Source: Allobosea sp. WAO (GTDB lineage Bacteria > Pseudomonadota > Alphaproteobacteria > Rhizobiales > Beijerinckiaceae). Taken from it: a DNA stretch of 64,000 bases. Under the pieces are notes generated by a model. The model ran no database searches. It saw nothing but the letters and a program-made list of their open reading frames with translations, and had not been told where the DNA came from. The stretch lies in assembly GCF_001509835.1 (NCBI RefSeq), contig NZ_JXTJ01000015.1, forward strand, positions 62,001 through 126,000, in the 5' to 3' direction. The position numbers and the translations under genes are program-made. Positions 7,686 through 18,410 of this stretch are shown here, in pieces (the stretch's first letter is position 1; each line of letters starts with the position of its first letter).

Positions 7686-9308
7686 ATGACGGATATTCAG
7701 ACCATCGCCGGCGCCGTGGCCGCCGCTGCGCCGCATGCGCGCCGCCGCACCTTCGCGATCATCTCGCACCCGGACGCGGGCAAGACCACGCTGACCGAGA
7801 AGCTCCTGTATTTCGGCGGCGCGATCCAGCTCGCAGGCGAAGTCAGGGCCAAGGCCGGACGGCGCCAGACCTCGTCCGACTGGATGAAGATCGAGCGGCA
7901 GCGCGGCATCTCGGTCGTCACCTCGGTGATGACCTTCGAATATGGCGGGCATGTCTTCAACCTGCTCGACACGCCGGGTCACGAGGACTTCTCGGAAGAT
8001 ACCTATCGGACGCTGACCGCGGTCGACAGCGCGGTGATGGTGATCGACGCCGCCAAGGGCATCGAGGCGCGCACCAAGAAGCTGTTCGAGGTCTGCCGCT
8101 TGCGCGATATCCCGATCGTCACCTTCATCAACAAGGTCGATCGCGAGACCCGCGACCCGTTCGACCTGATCAACGAGATCGAGACGACGCTGGCGCTCGA
8201 CGTCGCGCCGATGACCTGGCCGGTCGGGCGCGGGCGCGAGTTCGTCGGCACGCTGGATTTCGCCTCGAACACCTTCCGCCGCAACCAGAAGGGCGATGAG
8301 ACCGATGCCGGCACGCCGGTCGCCGGCGAGGACGACAAGCTGTTCGACGAGCTGCTGCCGAACGGCGCCGTCGACAGCTGGCGCGAGGAGGTCTTCCTGG
8401 CGCGCGAGGGCCTTAAGCCGTTCGATCTCGCGGCCTTCCGCGAGGGCCATCTGACCCCGCTCTATTTTGGTGCGGCGCTGCGCGACTACGGCGTGCGCGA
8501 TCTGATCGACGCGCTCGGCCGCCATGCGCCGAGCCCGCGTGCGCAGGTCGCCGACAAGCGCGCGGTCGAGGCGGACGAGCCGAAAATGACCGGCTTCGTC
8601 TTCAAGATCCAGGCGAACATGGACCCGAACCATCGCGACCGCATCGCCTTCATGCGCGTCTGCTCGGGAAAGCTCTCGCGCGGCATGAAGGCGAAGCTGG
8701 TGCGCACCGGCAAGCCGATGCCGCTGAACGCACCGCAGTTCTTCTTCGCCCGCGACCGCTCGATCGCCGAGGAGGCTTATGCCGGCGACATTGTCGGCCT
8801 GCCGAACCACGGCACGCTGCGCATCGGCGACACGCTGACCGAGGGCGAGGAGATCATCTTCAAGGGCGTGCCCTCCTTCGCGCCGGAGATCCTGCGCCGC
8901 GTCAAGCTGAAGGACGCGATGAAGGCCAAGAAGCTGCGCGAGGCGCTGCAGCAGATGGCCGAGGAGGGCGTCGTCCAGCTCTTCCTGCCGCATGACGGGG
9001 CGCCTGCCATCGTCGGCGTGGTCGGGGCGCTGCAGCTCGACGTGCTGAAGGAGCGCATGGATGTCGAGTACTCGCTGCCGGTCGATTTCGAGCCCTGCCA
9101 GTTCTCGATCGCCCGCTGGGTCTCGAGCGAGGACAAGGTGGCGCTGCAGAAATTCGTCGCGCTGAAGCCGTCCTCGATGGCCGACGATCTCGACGGCGAC
9201 CCGGTGTTCATGGCCTCGTCGCAGTTCACCTTGAAGTACGATGCCGAGCGTGCGCCGGGCATCAGCTTCTCGGATGTGAAGGACTACCAGAAGGTGGCTG
9301 GCGGCTGA
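7686..9308 (+). CDS. prfC: Peptide chain release factor 3
   Basis: Class II release factor GTPase that removes RF1/RF2 from the ribosome after termination. Over 540 residues the GTP-binding motifs are in order: SHPDAGKTT (27-35, P-loop), RQRGISVVTSVM (switch I), DTPGHEDFSEDTYR (switch II) and FINKVDR (base specificity). The YRTLTAVDSAVMVIDAAKG segment and the C-terminal ISFSDVKDYQKV distinguish RF3 from EF-G. The ATG at 7686 gives the usual RF3 N-terminus; an earlier in-frame start is unnecessary. It is divergent from the chemoreceptor gene. A hairpin follows its stop. Confidence 0.96.
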   Translation: MTDIQTIAGAVAAAAPHARRRTFAIISHPDAGKTTLTEKLLYFGGAIQLAGEVRAKAGRRQTSSDWMKIERQRGISVVTSVMTFEYGGHVFNLLDTPGHEDFSEDTYRTLTAVDSAVMVIDAAKGIEARTKKLFEVCRLRDIPIVTFINKVDRETRDPFDLINEIETTLALDVAPMTWPVGRGREFVGTLDFASNTFRRNQKGDETDAGTPVAGEDDKLFDELLPNGAVDSWREEVFLAREGLKPFDLAAFREGHLTPLYFGAALRDYGVRDLIDALGRHAPSPRAQVADKRAVEADEPKMTGFVFKIQANMDPNHRDRIAFMRVCSGKLSRGMKAKLVRTGKPMPLNAPQFFFARDRSIAEEAYAGDIVGLPNHGTLRIGDTLTEGEEIIFKGVPSFAPEILRRVKLKDAMKAKKLREALQQMAEEGVVQLFLPHDGAPAIVGVVGALQLDVLKERMDVEYSLPVDFEPCQFSIARWVSSEDKVALQKFVALKPSSMADDLDGDPVFMASSQFTLKYDAERAPGISFSDVKDYQKVAGG

Positions 9309-9324
9309 GGCCGCCAGCGTTCGT

Positions 9325-9349
9325 GATGGTCGGCCTTGAGCCGACCATC
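9325..9349. terminator. Hairpin after prfC
   Basis: A perfect 10-bp stem, GATGGTCGGC / GCCGACCATC, with loop CTTGA, begins 16 bases after the prfC stop. No U-run follows. The stem sequence is also the core of the 91-bp repeat family described at 14452, so it may be a half-element doing terminator duty. Confidence 0.5.
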
Positions 9350-9438
9350 TCAGAAAGCAATGGAACTCCGACGAGCGGATTTCTGTCCGAAATTCTCGGG
9401 CCTACGCTTCGCTGCGTCCGAGAATGACGTCCTGCGGC

Positions 9439-10668
9439 TCAGCCGCGCCAGCGCGCGAGCGCATCGGCGATGGTCTGGTTGCCGGAGACGCCCTTCTCGA
9501 AGGTGATGATGCCGCGCCGGCCGGAGGCGAAGCGCACCGGCAGGTCGATCCAGGGCCTGGACTGCAACAGGTCGAGATTACGGTCGGATTCGACCTGAAC
9601 GTTCGAGAGCGCCGCCACGAACAGATTCTCGCCGAGCGCCGAGGAGATGGCCGAAAGCGGCGCGCCGCGCTCGCTTTCATCGGTCTTGAACTGCGGCACG
9701 CCGACCTCGCGGATCGTATCGCTCGCCGCCTCGCCGGTGGTGGTGAAGCGCATGCCGATGATGTGCGAGGCCGGGAAAGCCTGGTCGGTGTTGCGCCGGA
9801 TGGTGAAGTCCAGCGCCAGGCCCGCATCGGGAACCTCGACCGTCGCGCGCACGATGGTCTCGACCGGCTGGCCCTGGCCGACCGTGTCGCTGTCGAGCCG
9901 CCAGAAGACGCGGCCGGGCACGGTGCGAGGCTGCTGCGGCGCCTCGGGCACCTCGATGTACAGCACGGCGCGCTGGGCGACGGCGATGTCGCTGGTCTGC
10001 CCCGGCGTGCTCGGGGTGCTGCGCGCGGTGCCGGGCTGGGATGCCGGAGACTCGGGCGTGCCGGCGCGCTCACTGATCTTGCCGGAATGTTCGGGCTGGG
10101 CCGGCTGCGCGGGTGCCTCCGTGCGCGGCCTTGCGGCCTGCTCCGGCTGCGGATTGATCTTGTTGACGTAGTAAGCGGCGCCCGCGATCACCGCGACGGC
10201 TAGCGCGACGCCGACACCGACGACGGCGGTGCGGACATGGCCCGGATTGACGCTGCGCGCGCGCGGCGGGGCGACACGCGGGCGGATCGGCGCCGTGTCC
10301 TCGCGCAGCGGCGGCTCGTCGAAGCGAGCGTCGTCTGCTTCGACGGGGGCCGGAGCGGGGCGCTCGGCCGGTGGTTCCGACCTTGCGGGCGGCATCGGCT
10401 CGGGGCTGCGCCGCTCGCCTGCCGGCAACGGCGGAAAGCTCGGCTCGATCGCCTCTGCGAGCGCGATCTCGGCCTCGATGCGCGAGACCGCCTCGTCGAG
10501 CGAGAGCCGCTCGCGGGTGATGTCGGCCTCGGAAAGCGGCGGATCGAGGCTGCGCAGCTGGGCGAGCAGGGCGGCGCGGGCGCGGTCATAGACCGCCCGG
10601 CGCGCCTCGGGCGACTTGTCGGTCAGCCCGGCGATCGCCCGCGCCAGAATGGGATGGAAATCGGCCAT
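9439..10668 (-). CDS. Single-pass membrane protein of unknown function
   Basis: About 409 residues, family name not recognised. Residues 1-75 are helical and basic/acidic (ARAAL, SLDEAVSRIEAEIALAEAIE). Residues 80-140 are rich in proline and charged residues. One transmembrane helix spans about 147-168. A second disordered, Pro/Thr-rich linker follows, then a folded C-terminal domain from about 225 with ARVLYIEVPEAP-like and GRVFWRLDSD segments. The layout suggests a cytoplasmic N-terminus and a periplasmic sensory or structural domain. GAGGCGA precedes the ATG. It lies between purA (upstream, same strand, 31-base gap) and prfC, so it may be co-transcribed with purA. Confidence 0.75.
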   Translation of the reverse strand: MADFHPILARAIAGLTDKSPEARRAVYDRARAALLAQLRSLDPPLSEADITRERLSLDEAVSRIEAEIALAEAIEPSFPPLPAGERRSPEPMPPARSEPPAERPAPAPVEADDARFDEPPLREDTAPIRPRVAPPRARSVNPGHVRTAVVGVGVALAVAVIAGAAYYVNKINPQPEQAARPRTEAPAQPAQPEHSGKISERAGTPESPASQPGTARSTPSTPGQTSDIAVAQRAVLYIEVPEAPQQPRTVPGRVFWRLDSDTVGQGQPVETIVRATVEVPDAGLALDFTIRRNTDQAFPASHIIGMRFTTTGEAASDTIREVGVPQFKTDESERGAPLSAISSALGENLFVAALSNVQVESDRNLDLLQSRPWIDLPVRFASGRRGIITFEKGVSGNQTIADALARWRG

Positions 10669-10699
10669 TCGCCTCAAATGTCCGTGTTGTTCCGGTCCG

Positions 10700-11992
<1,293 letters not shown>

Positions 11993-12027
11993 GGCGGTGA
12001 CCTTTCTCTCGCTGCCGAAGCCCGTCC

Positions 12028-12049
12028 GCGGAAGTGACATCACTTCCGC
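12028..12049. promoter_or_regulatory. Palindrome in the purA leader
   Basis: Perfect 10-base arms GCGGAAGTGA (12028-12037) and TCACTTCCGC (12040-12049) separated by two bases, 36 bases upstream of the purA start codon. It could be a repressor operator or, in RNA, a tight hairpin. The two-base spacer makes it more natural as a DNA-binding site with a GAAGTGA half-site. Confidence 0.55.
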
Positions 12050-12150
12050 AACCGGACCATGCTCCAGGTTGGGCCGGCGCGAAATTCCCATCGTCCGGCC
12101 ATGACGGGCCGAAGCGAAAGCACACCGGCGCAAAGCGCCCGCACAAACGA

Positions 12151-12175
12151 AAACCCCGGCGCAAGGCCGGGGTTT
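12151..12175 (-). terminator. Strong intrinsic terminator reading leftward
   Basis: Ten-base stem AAACCCCGGC / GCCGGGGTTT with a five-base loop. On the minus strand the stem is followed by a T-rich tract (TTTTCGTTT counting the stem end); on the plus strand it is followed by CGGGG. It therefore fits termination of a minus-strand transcript. No minus-strand protein gene lies to its right, which is why an RNA gene is suspected. Confidence 0.65.
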
Positions 12176-12471
12176 CGGGGAGGTCCTTGCAACCCCTCTT
12201 CCTCCAAGAGCATGGCGAGGTCAAGGCTGAGGCCGGGAAAGCCGGGGAAAGAATCGGCCTTGCGCCGTTCGAGGCCGCCTGCCGCCACGCGGTGGCTGGT
12301 CGAAAAGGCGGCGTTTGGTCGCCCCGCCGCGGGGGGCTTCTCTCGCTGCTATGCCGCCTTCGACCGGCGCGCGTGTCGGCGGACGAAGGGCAGCCCTGCG
12401 GTTACCGCTGTTGCGGGGGCGGGCCGGGAGGATTAACCCGGCCCCATCCGTCACCTTGGGGCCCGCCAACG
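12176..12471 (-). ncRNA. Possible structured small RNA ending at the 12151 terminator
   Basis: This 296-base interval has no convincing protein gene but strong secondary-structure potential. A long imperfect hairpin pairs GGTCGAAAAGGCGGC (12298-12312) with GCCGCCTTCGACC (12353-12365) and encloses a second GC hairpin near 12320-12337. A further hairpin is GGGCCGGG (12421-12428) / CCCGGCCC (12437-12444). Read on the minus strand, the last loop presents TTAATCCT followed by CCC, an anti-Shine-Dalgarno-like CCUCCC. A second CCTCCCC lies just before the terminator. It does not match 6S, SRP, RNase P or tmRNA signatures. The 5' end is unknown, and it may equally be the plus-strand leader of the phosphatase gene. 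Confidence 0.35.
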
Positions 12472-13050
12472 ATGCAACCGATCGCCATTTCGACGCTGAC
12501 CATCTGCGGGATCGAGGAACTGCCGGCGCAGAGCGCCCGCAAAGTCAGCCATGTGCTCTCGCTGCTCGATCCGGACCTGCCGGAGCTCGAATCCTTCGTG
12601 GCCTACGAGGCGCATGAGCGGACGACCCTGCGCTTCCATGACATCATCACGCCGCAGGAAGGCCGCGTGCATCCGACAGAGGCGCATGTCGACGAGATCC
12701 TCGACTTCGGCGCCAAGCTGCGCGAATCGGCGCTGAAGCGGCAGGAAGGGCACCTGCTCGTGCATTGCCATATGGGCATTTCGCGCTCGACCGCGGCGAT
12801 GCTTTCGCTGATCGCGCAGGTCCATGCCGATGAGGGCGAGGACGTGCTGTTCGCGCGGCTGCGGGCGATCCGGCCGCAGGCCTGGCCGAACTCGGTGATG
12901 ATCGGCTTCGCCGACCAGGCGCTGAAGCGTGACGGCCGCCTCACCGATGCACTGCGCCGGCATTACGCCCACCAGCTCGTGGCCCAGCCGCGCTATCGCC
13001 AGTGGATGGCCGATCTCGGCCGCAGCGCCGAGGTCGAGATGGCGGGCTGA
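12472..13050 (+). CDS. Dual-specificity/tyrosine-type protein phosphatase
   Basis: A 192-residue cytoplasmic protein with the cysteine phosphatase signature HCHMGISRS at 98-106 (nucleophile Cys99, phosphate-binding Arg105). A plausible general acid, Asp57, lies in RFHDIITPQEG. This is the DSP/PTP superfamily; no fused domain is present. The ATG at 12472 gives a compact start; a longer upstream reading is in low-complexity sequence and rejected. No adjacent kinase reveals the target. The next gene (M20 hydrolase) is 185 bases downstream, so the gene may stand alone. Confidence 0.82.
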   Translation: MQPIAISTLTICGIEELPAQSARKVSHVLSLLDPDLPELESFVAYEAHERTTLRFHDIITPQEGRVHPTEAHVDEILDFGAKLRESALKRQEGHLLVHCHMGISRSTAAMLSLIAQVHADEGEDVLFARLRAIRPQAWPNSVMIGFADQALKRDGRLTDALRRHYAHQLVAQPRYRQWMADLGRSAEVEMAG

Positions 13051-13235
13051 GGTCGCCTGCCACCAGCCGGCGACGCCCCGTCTCGCTCCGTCGGCGGCAG
13101 TCCCGTGAAGCATGGCTGTTTTGCTGCGCCCGCAGAGGGCGATGGCGGCGATCGGCCCTATGAATTCACTGGACGGCGGATGGCGATGGCACGGGCCATG
13201 CTTTGAAAAACCGCCGCAAGCTGGGGAATGCGACC

Positions 13236-14447
13236 ATGACGAAGCTCGATGACTGGCTCGGCGAAAACCATGCCGAGTTCACGGCGATCCGCCGCGACAT
13301 CCATGCGCATCCCGAACTCGGGCTGGAAGAGCATCGCACGGCGAAGCTCGTCGCCGACAAGCTGCGCGAATGGGGCGTCGAGGTCAGCGAGAATATCGGC
13401 CAGACCGGCGTCGTCGGCGTCATCCGCGGCACAGGGCCGGGCCAGCGCGCCATCGGGCTGCGTGCCGACATGGACTGCCTGGCGCTGGAAGAGCTGACCG
13501 GGCTGCCGCATGCCTCGAAATTCCCGGGCCGGATGCACGCCTGCGGCCATGACGGCCACACCACCATGCTGCTCGCGGCTGGGCGCTATCTCGCCGAGAA
13601 CCGGGATTTCGGCGGCACGGTCAACCTGATCTTCCAGCCGGCCGAGGAAGGCCGTGGCGGCGCCAATGCCATGCTCGCCGACGGTCTGTTCGAGCGCTTT
13701 CCCTGCGATGCCATCTACGGCTTGCACAACACGCCGGGCGTGCCGGCCTCGCATTTCGGCACGGCGGTCGGCCCCTTCCTGGCGGCGGCCGATTCCTGGA
13801 AGGTGACCTTCCGCGGTGTCGGCGGCCATGGCGGCTCGCAGCCGCATCGCTCGACCGACATCACCTATGCGCAGGCGCATTTCGTGCTCGGCCTGCAGGG
13901 TATCATCGGCCGCAATGTCGCGCCGCTCGACACGGCGGTGATCAGCGTCGGCTTCATCCATGGCGGCGACGAGAACGCCTCGAACGTCATCCCCTCCGAG
14001 CTCGTCATCGGCGGCACGGCACGGACCTATTCGCAGGAGGTGCGAGCTCTGGTGGAGCGGCGCATCGCCGAGCTTGCGGCTGCGACGGCGCAGGCCTGGG
14101 GCTGCGAGGCGGACGCCCATTACCATCGGGGCACCAGCCCGCTGGTCAACGCCGCCGAGCAGGTGAAGGTCGCGGTCGCGGCGGCCTCCGCTGCTGTCGA
14201 CCCTCAGCACGTCAACGGCCAGATGCTGCGCGGCACCGGTGGCGAGGACTTTGCCGAGATGATGCTGGTCTGCCCCGGTGCCTTCATGCGCATCGGCAAC
14301 GGTGTCGAGGCCGATGGCTCGTTCAAGGGGCTGCACACCCCGCTCTACGACTTCAACGACGAGATCATCCCGGCCGGCGTGCGCTACTGGGTCGGCCTTG
14401 TCGAGCAGGAACTCGGCCAGGGCTGGCAGGCCGTCGCTGCGGAGTGA
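13236..14447 (+). CDS. M20-family amidohydrolase (hippurate hydrolase/aminoacylase type)
   Basis: A 403-residue dinuclear metal peptidase-like hydrolase that removes N-acyl groups from amino acids or related amides. The metal and catalytic motifs are RADMD (76-80), HACGHDGHT with Cys103 (the amidohydrolase-type cysteine) and PAEEG with Glu137/138. GVGGHGGSQPHRS and GTGGEDFAEM belong to the dimerisation and second metal regions. These place it in the M20D group (HipO, aminoacylase, IAA-amino acid hydrolase). The start at 13236 begins MTKLDDWL; an upstream ATG at 13203 would add 11 residues. The substrate cannot be told from sequence. Confidence 0.88.
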   Translation: MTKLDDWLGENHAEFTAIRRDIHAHPELGLEEHRTAKLVADKLREWGVEVSENIGQTGVVGVIRGTGPGQRAIGLRADMDCLALEELTGLPHASKFPGRMHACGHDGHTTMLLAAGRYLAENRDFGGTVNLIFQPAEEGRGGANAMLADGLFERFPCDAIYGLHNTPGVPASHFGTAVGPFLAAADSWKVTFRGVGGHGGSQPHRSTDITYAQAHFVLGLQGIIGRNVAPLDTAVISVGFIHGGDENASNVIPSELVIGGTARTYSQEVRALVERRIAELAAATAQAWGCEADAHYHRGTSPLVNAAEQVKVAVAAASAAVDPQHVNGQMLRGTGGEDFAEMMLVCPGAFMRIGNGVEADGSFKGLHTPLYDFNDEIIPAGVRYWVGLVEQELGQGWQAVAAE

Positions 14448-14451
14448 CGCC

Positions 14452-14542
14452 GTCATGGTCGGGCTTGTCCCGACCATCCACGCCTTCGCCGACCACATGC
14501 GGGGTCTAAGACATGGATGCTCGCCACAAGGGCGAGCATGAC
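14452..14542. repeat. 91-bp two-hairpin repeat, copy 1
   Basis: Starts 5 bases after the amidohydrolase stop. One end is a hairpin from GTCATGGTCGGG / CCCGACCAT and the other a hairpin from GCTCGCC / GGCGAGC. Both are bounded by GTCAT/ATGAC, with CCACGCCTTCG-like sequence between. Related copies of nearly equal length lie at 16547, 29903 and 60137. Confidence 0.8.
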
Positions 14543-14560
14543 GGGAAGCGCAGCGCGACT

Positions 14561-14610
14561 CCTCATCCGTCTCGGCTTCGCCGAGCCACCTTCTCCCGCA
14601 AGGTGAGAAG
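14561..14610. repeat. CCTCATCC...CACCTTCTCCC repeat, copy 1
   Basis: Short intergenic repeat that starts CCTCATCC, has an internal hairpin CTCGGCTTCGCCGAG, and ends ACCTTCTCCCGCAAGGTGAG. Related copies occur at 16668, 32955, 34167 and 34246. Confidence 0.6.
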
Positions 14611-14621
14611 TGAGAGGAGCG

Positions 14622-16310
14622 TTACCGCCGCGTCTGGTCGAAGATCACCTCGCGGTCGCCCGGATATTTCACTCGGTAGGCGAGGCGGATTTCCTTCTGC
14701 GCGCCGGGGGCGAGCTCGAAGCTCCAGGCCGAGACGCCGCGCTTGTCGCCGACCTGCTTCTCGGTCGGCGGCGTGCTCTGCGACAAGAGCTCGACCGTGA
14801 TCGCGCTGTTCTCCGAGAAGGGCACGCGCTCGGTCACGATGAGTTTCACCGTCTGGGCGTGCAGGCTCTTCACCACCGTCTTGAACTCGCGCTGGTCGGT
14901 ACGGGTCGCGCCGAGCCAGCCGGAATCGTTCTCGCGCCGGCGCACCGGTACGCGCGTCACCTTGATGCGGTCATCGGCGCCGAAGCCGAGTTCGACCTTG
15001 TCGCCCGGCGCGATCTGGCCGAGGCGGCCCTTGCCGATATAGGCGCCGTCGCGGTGCAGATAGACCTCGCCGGGCAGCAGCGGCACCTCGTCCTCATGGC
15101 TGAAACTCGCCTCGAGATAGGCCTTCTCCTCCAGCTCCGGCGTGGCGCGGGCCGATAGCTCGGGCTTGAGCTTGCCTTGCGTCAGCACCACCGCCTTGGT
15201 GGAGCCGTCCGGCGGGATGGAAACCCGGCCGGGCACCCTGAAGCTTGCCTGATAGGTGCCGGCGCTGATGCCGGCGGTCTGGACCTCGGCCTGCTGTTTT
15301 TTGAGGGTGTCCGCAGCGGCCTCCGGCGCCGCCGGTGCGGGGGCGATCGCCAGGGCAGGGGGTCTGGCCGCGCGTTCGGCTTCCTGCCGCAGCGCGCGCG
15401 CCCGCTCTTCATAGACGACCGGCGGCTCGTAGAAGGCGATGCGCAGCGGATTGAGTTCCGGCGCCCGCGTGCCCTGTGCCGAGCGGGTCGTTGATAATTC
15501 GACCGCGACCTCGCTCCAGTCCTCGCCGGTGCGCTGGCGCAGTTCGGCGCGGCGGGTGAAGGCGATCTCGGCGCCACTATTGGCGCTGCCGGTTGTCAGC
15601 CGCGCCTCGTAGACCGGCAGCCAGCTCGCGCCCGAGACGCGGTAGCTGACCGCGATGTCGGCCGCGACCGGCGCCTTCGCCTCGACGGCGATGGCGACCT
15701 CGCGCTTCGGCTGGCCGGCGCGGGCGCCATGCGGGCGGGCCTTCTCCAGCGCCGCGATCTCGGCGTCGAGATCGGACATGCGGTTGCGCAGGGTCAGCAA
15801 TTCGCCCTGGACCTTGACCAAGGCGGTGCCGATCGCATCGAAGATGGCCGGCCAGTCGGTGACCGGCAGCGCCTTGCCGTCGGGGCCGAGCTTGTCGGGG
15901 CCGGTCTTGCCGAAGTTCTCGATCGTCGCGCGCTTGGCCTCGACGGCGCTGACCTCGCCGGAGAGCTTTGCCTTCTCGCCCTGCAATGCCCGGATCTTGC
16001 CTTCGAGCGCGGCGTCGATGACGGGGCGGGCATCACCGGGAACCTGGCGGACATCGACGGCACCGATGGCGAACGGCCCGTCGCCTTCAGCCTCGACCCG
16101 GATCGAGGCCGGGTCGACGCCGGCCGGTAGGCCGCGCAGCACGATCTGCGAGACGCCCTGCAGGAGCGACGCCTTGCCGAGGCGGGTGACCACGGCGCCG
16201 TCCGGATAGACGGTGACACGGTCGATCTTCGAAGCGAGCTCGACTTCTGTCGCGCTGGCGAGGCCCGGCGCGAAAATCAAGGCTGCGGCCAGTCCGGTCT
16301 TCATCATCAT
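14622..16310 (-). CDS. DUF4139 / mucoidy-inhibitor MuiA-like exported protein
   Basis: A 562-residue protein with a signal peptide (MMMKTGLAAALIFAPGLASA). It has the MuiA-family N-terminal domain (IDRVTVYPDGAVVTRLG), a coiled-coil segment around 105-195 (LQGEKAKLSGEVSAVEAKR and later TLRNRMSDLDAEIAALE), and the large DUF4139 beta-rich domain with VSYRVSGASWLPVYEARL. It ends YPGDREVIFDQTRR. Proteins of this family are envelope-associated and biochemically uncharacterised; MuiA was linked to mucoid colony form. The start chosen has GGGGGACAGC before ATG. It lies alone between repeats. Confidence 0.82.
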   Translation of the reverse strand: MMMKTGLAAALIFAPGLASATEVELASKIDRVTVYPDGAVVTRLGKASLLQGVSQIVLRGLPAGVDPASIRVEAEGDGPFAIGAVDVRQVPGDARPVIDAALEGKIRALQGEKAKLSGEVSAVEAKRATIENFGKTGPDKLGPDGKALPVTDWPAIFDAIGTALVKVQGELLTLRNRMSDLDAEIAALEKARPHGARAGQPKREVAIAVEAKAPVAADIAVSYRVSGASWLPVYEARLTTGSANSGAEIAFTRRAELRQRTGEDWSEVAVELSTTRSAQGTRAPELNPLRIAFYEPPVVYEERARALRQEAERAARPPALAIAPAPAAPEAAADTLKKQQAEVQTAGISAGTYQASFRVPGRVSIPPDGSTKAVVLTQGKLKPELSARATPELEEKAYLEASFSHEDEVPLLPGEVYLHRDGAYIGKGRLGQIAPGDKVELGFGADDRIKVTRVPVRRRENDSGWLGATRTDQREFKTVVKSLHAQTVKLIVTERVPFSENSAITVELLSQSTPPTEKQVGDKRGVSAWSFELAPGAQKEIRLAYRVKYPGDREVIFDQTRR

Positions 16311-16546
16311 GCTGTCCCCCGACAAATCACGCGGCCGCGATTTGCCCGAGGGATTTCGGCGCGGCGAGGGCGGAATTGGGCCGGAAGGTGGGAAGGCGCC
16401 GGGAGGGCACGACCACCGCCCGGCGACGATGGCAGCCCCTTGCCGGCGCCAGGACGGTTTTCGCTACGTCATGGGGAGCCGAACGGTCGGCAAGCCGCTT
16501 CCCTTCGCCCCTTGCGGGAAAGGGATAGGGAGGACTCGCGATCCTC
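16311..16546. other. Non-coding interval upstream of the DUF4139 gene
   Basis: About 235 bases with no supported gene. It should carry the promoter of the DUF4139 gene on the minus strand, but no clear -35/-10 pair is visible. To the right it passes into two repeats (16547-16638 and 16668-16703). Confidence 0.5.
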
Positions 16547-16638
16547 GTCATACTCGCCCTTGTGGCGAGCATCCACGTCTTGGACCACGATACTCGACCA
16601 GCGAAGGCGTGGTTGGTCGTGACGGGCCCGACCATGAC
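16547..16638. repeat. 91-bp two-hairpin repeat, copy 2 (inverted)
   Basis: Same structure as the copy at 14452 but in the opposite orientation: the CTCGCCC TTGTG GGCGAG hairpin is on the left, ATCCACGTCTT follows, and the GGTCGTGACGGGCCCGACC hairpin with ATGAC end is on the right. The right stem carries mismatches. It lies 66 bases downstream of the ABC-F gene end. Confidence 0.75.
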
Positions 16639-16667
16639 GCGGAAAGCCGGCGCGCGCCCTCATCCGG

Positions 16668-16703
16668 CCCTGCGAGCCACCTTCTCCCGCAGGGGGAAAA
16701 GGA
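16668..16703. repeat. CCTCATCC...CACCTTCTCCC repeat, copy 2
   Basis: Reads CCTCATCCGGCCCTGCGAGC, then CACCTTCTCCCGCAGGGGG, and abuts the ABC-F stop codon at 16705. It may serve as the terminator of that gene. Confidence 0.55.
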
Positions 16704-16704
16704 A

Positions 16705-18327
<1,623 letters not shown>

Positions 18328-18371
18328 GGGGTCCGGGAGGTTTTCAAGATCTGGAGTTGCCGCGCGTTTAC

Positions 18372-18400
18372 AGGCTGCGGGACCCGCACGGAACCCCGCA
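18372..18400 (-). terminator. Hairpin between tetR and the ABC-F gene
   Basis: Stem GCTGCGGG (18372-18379) / CCCGCAGC (18393-18400) with a 13-base loop, just past the tetR stop. It lacks a clear T-run, so it may be an attenuator or processing hairpin rather than a full terminator. Confidence 0.4.
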
Positions 18401-18410
18401 GCGTGCCGGA

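Noticed and set aside
12059..12436. 125-codon plus-strand ORF between purA and the phosphatase gene
   Set aside because: Composition is Arg/Ser/Pro-rich, as expected from out-of-frame GC-rich sequence with strong hairpins; no start signal.
12176..12471. 6S, SRP, RNase P or tmRNA gene in this interval
   Set aside because: The hallmark sequences of those RNAs (for example GGTCAGGTCCGGAAGG for SRP RNA) are absent on both strands.
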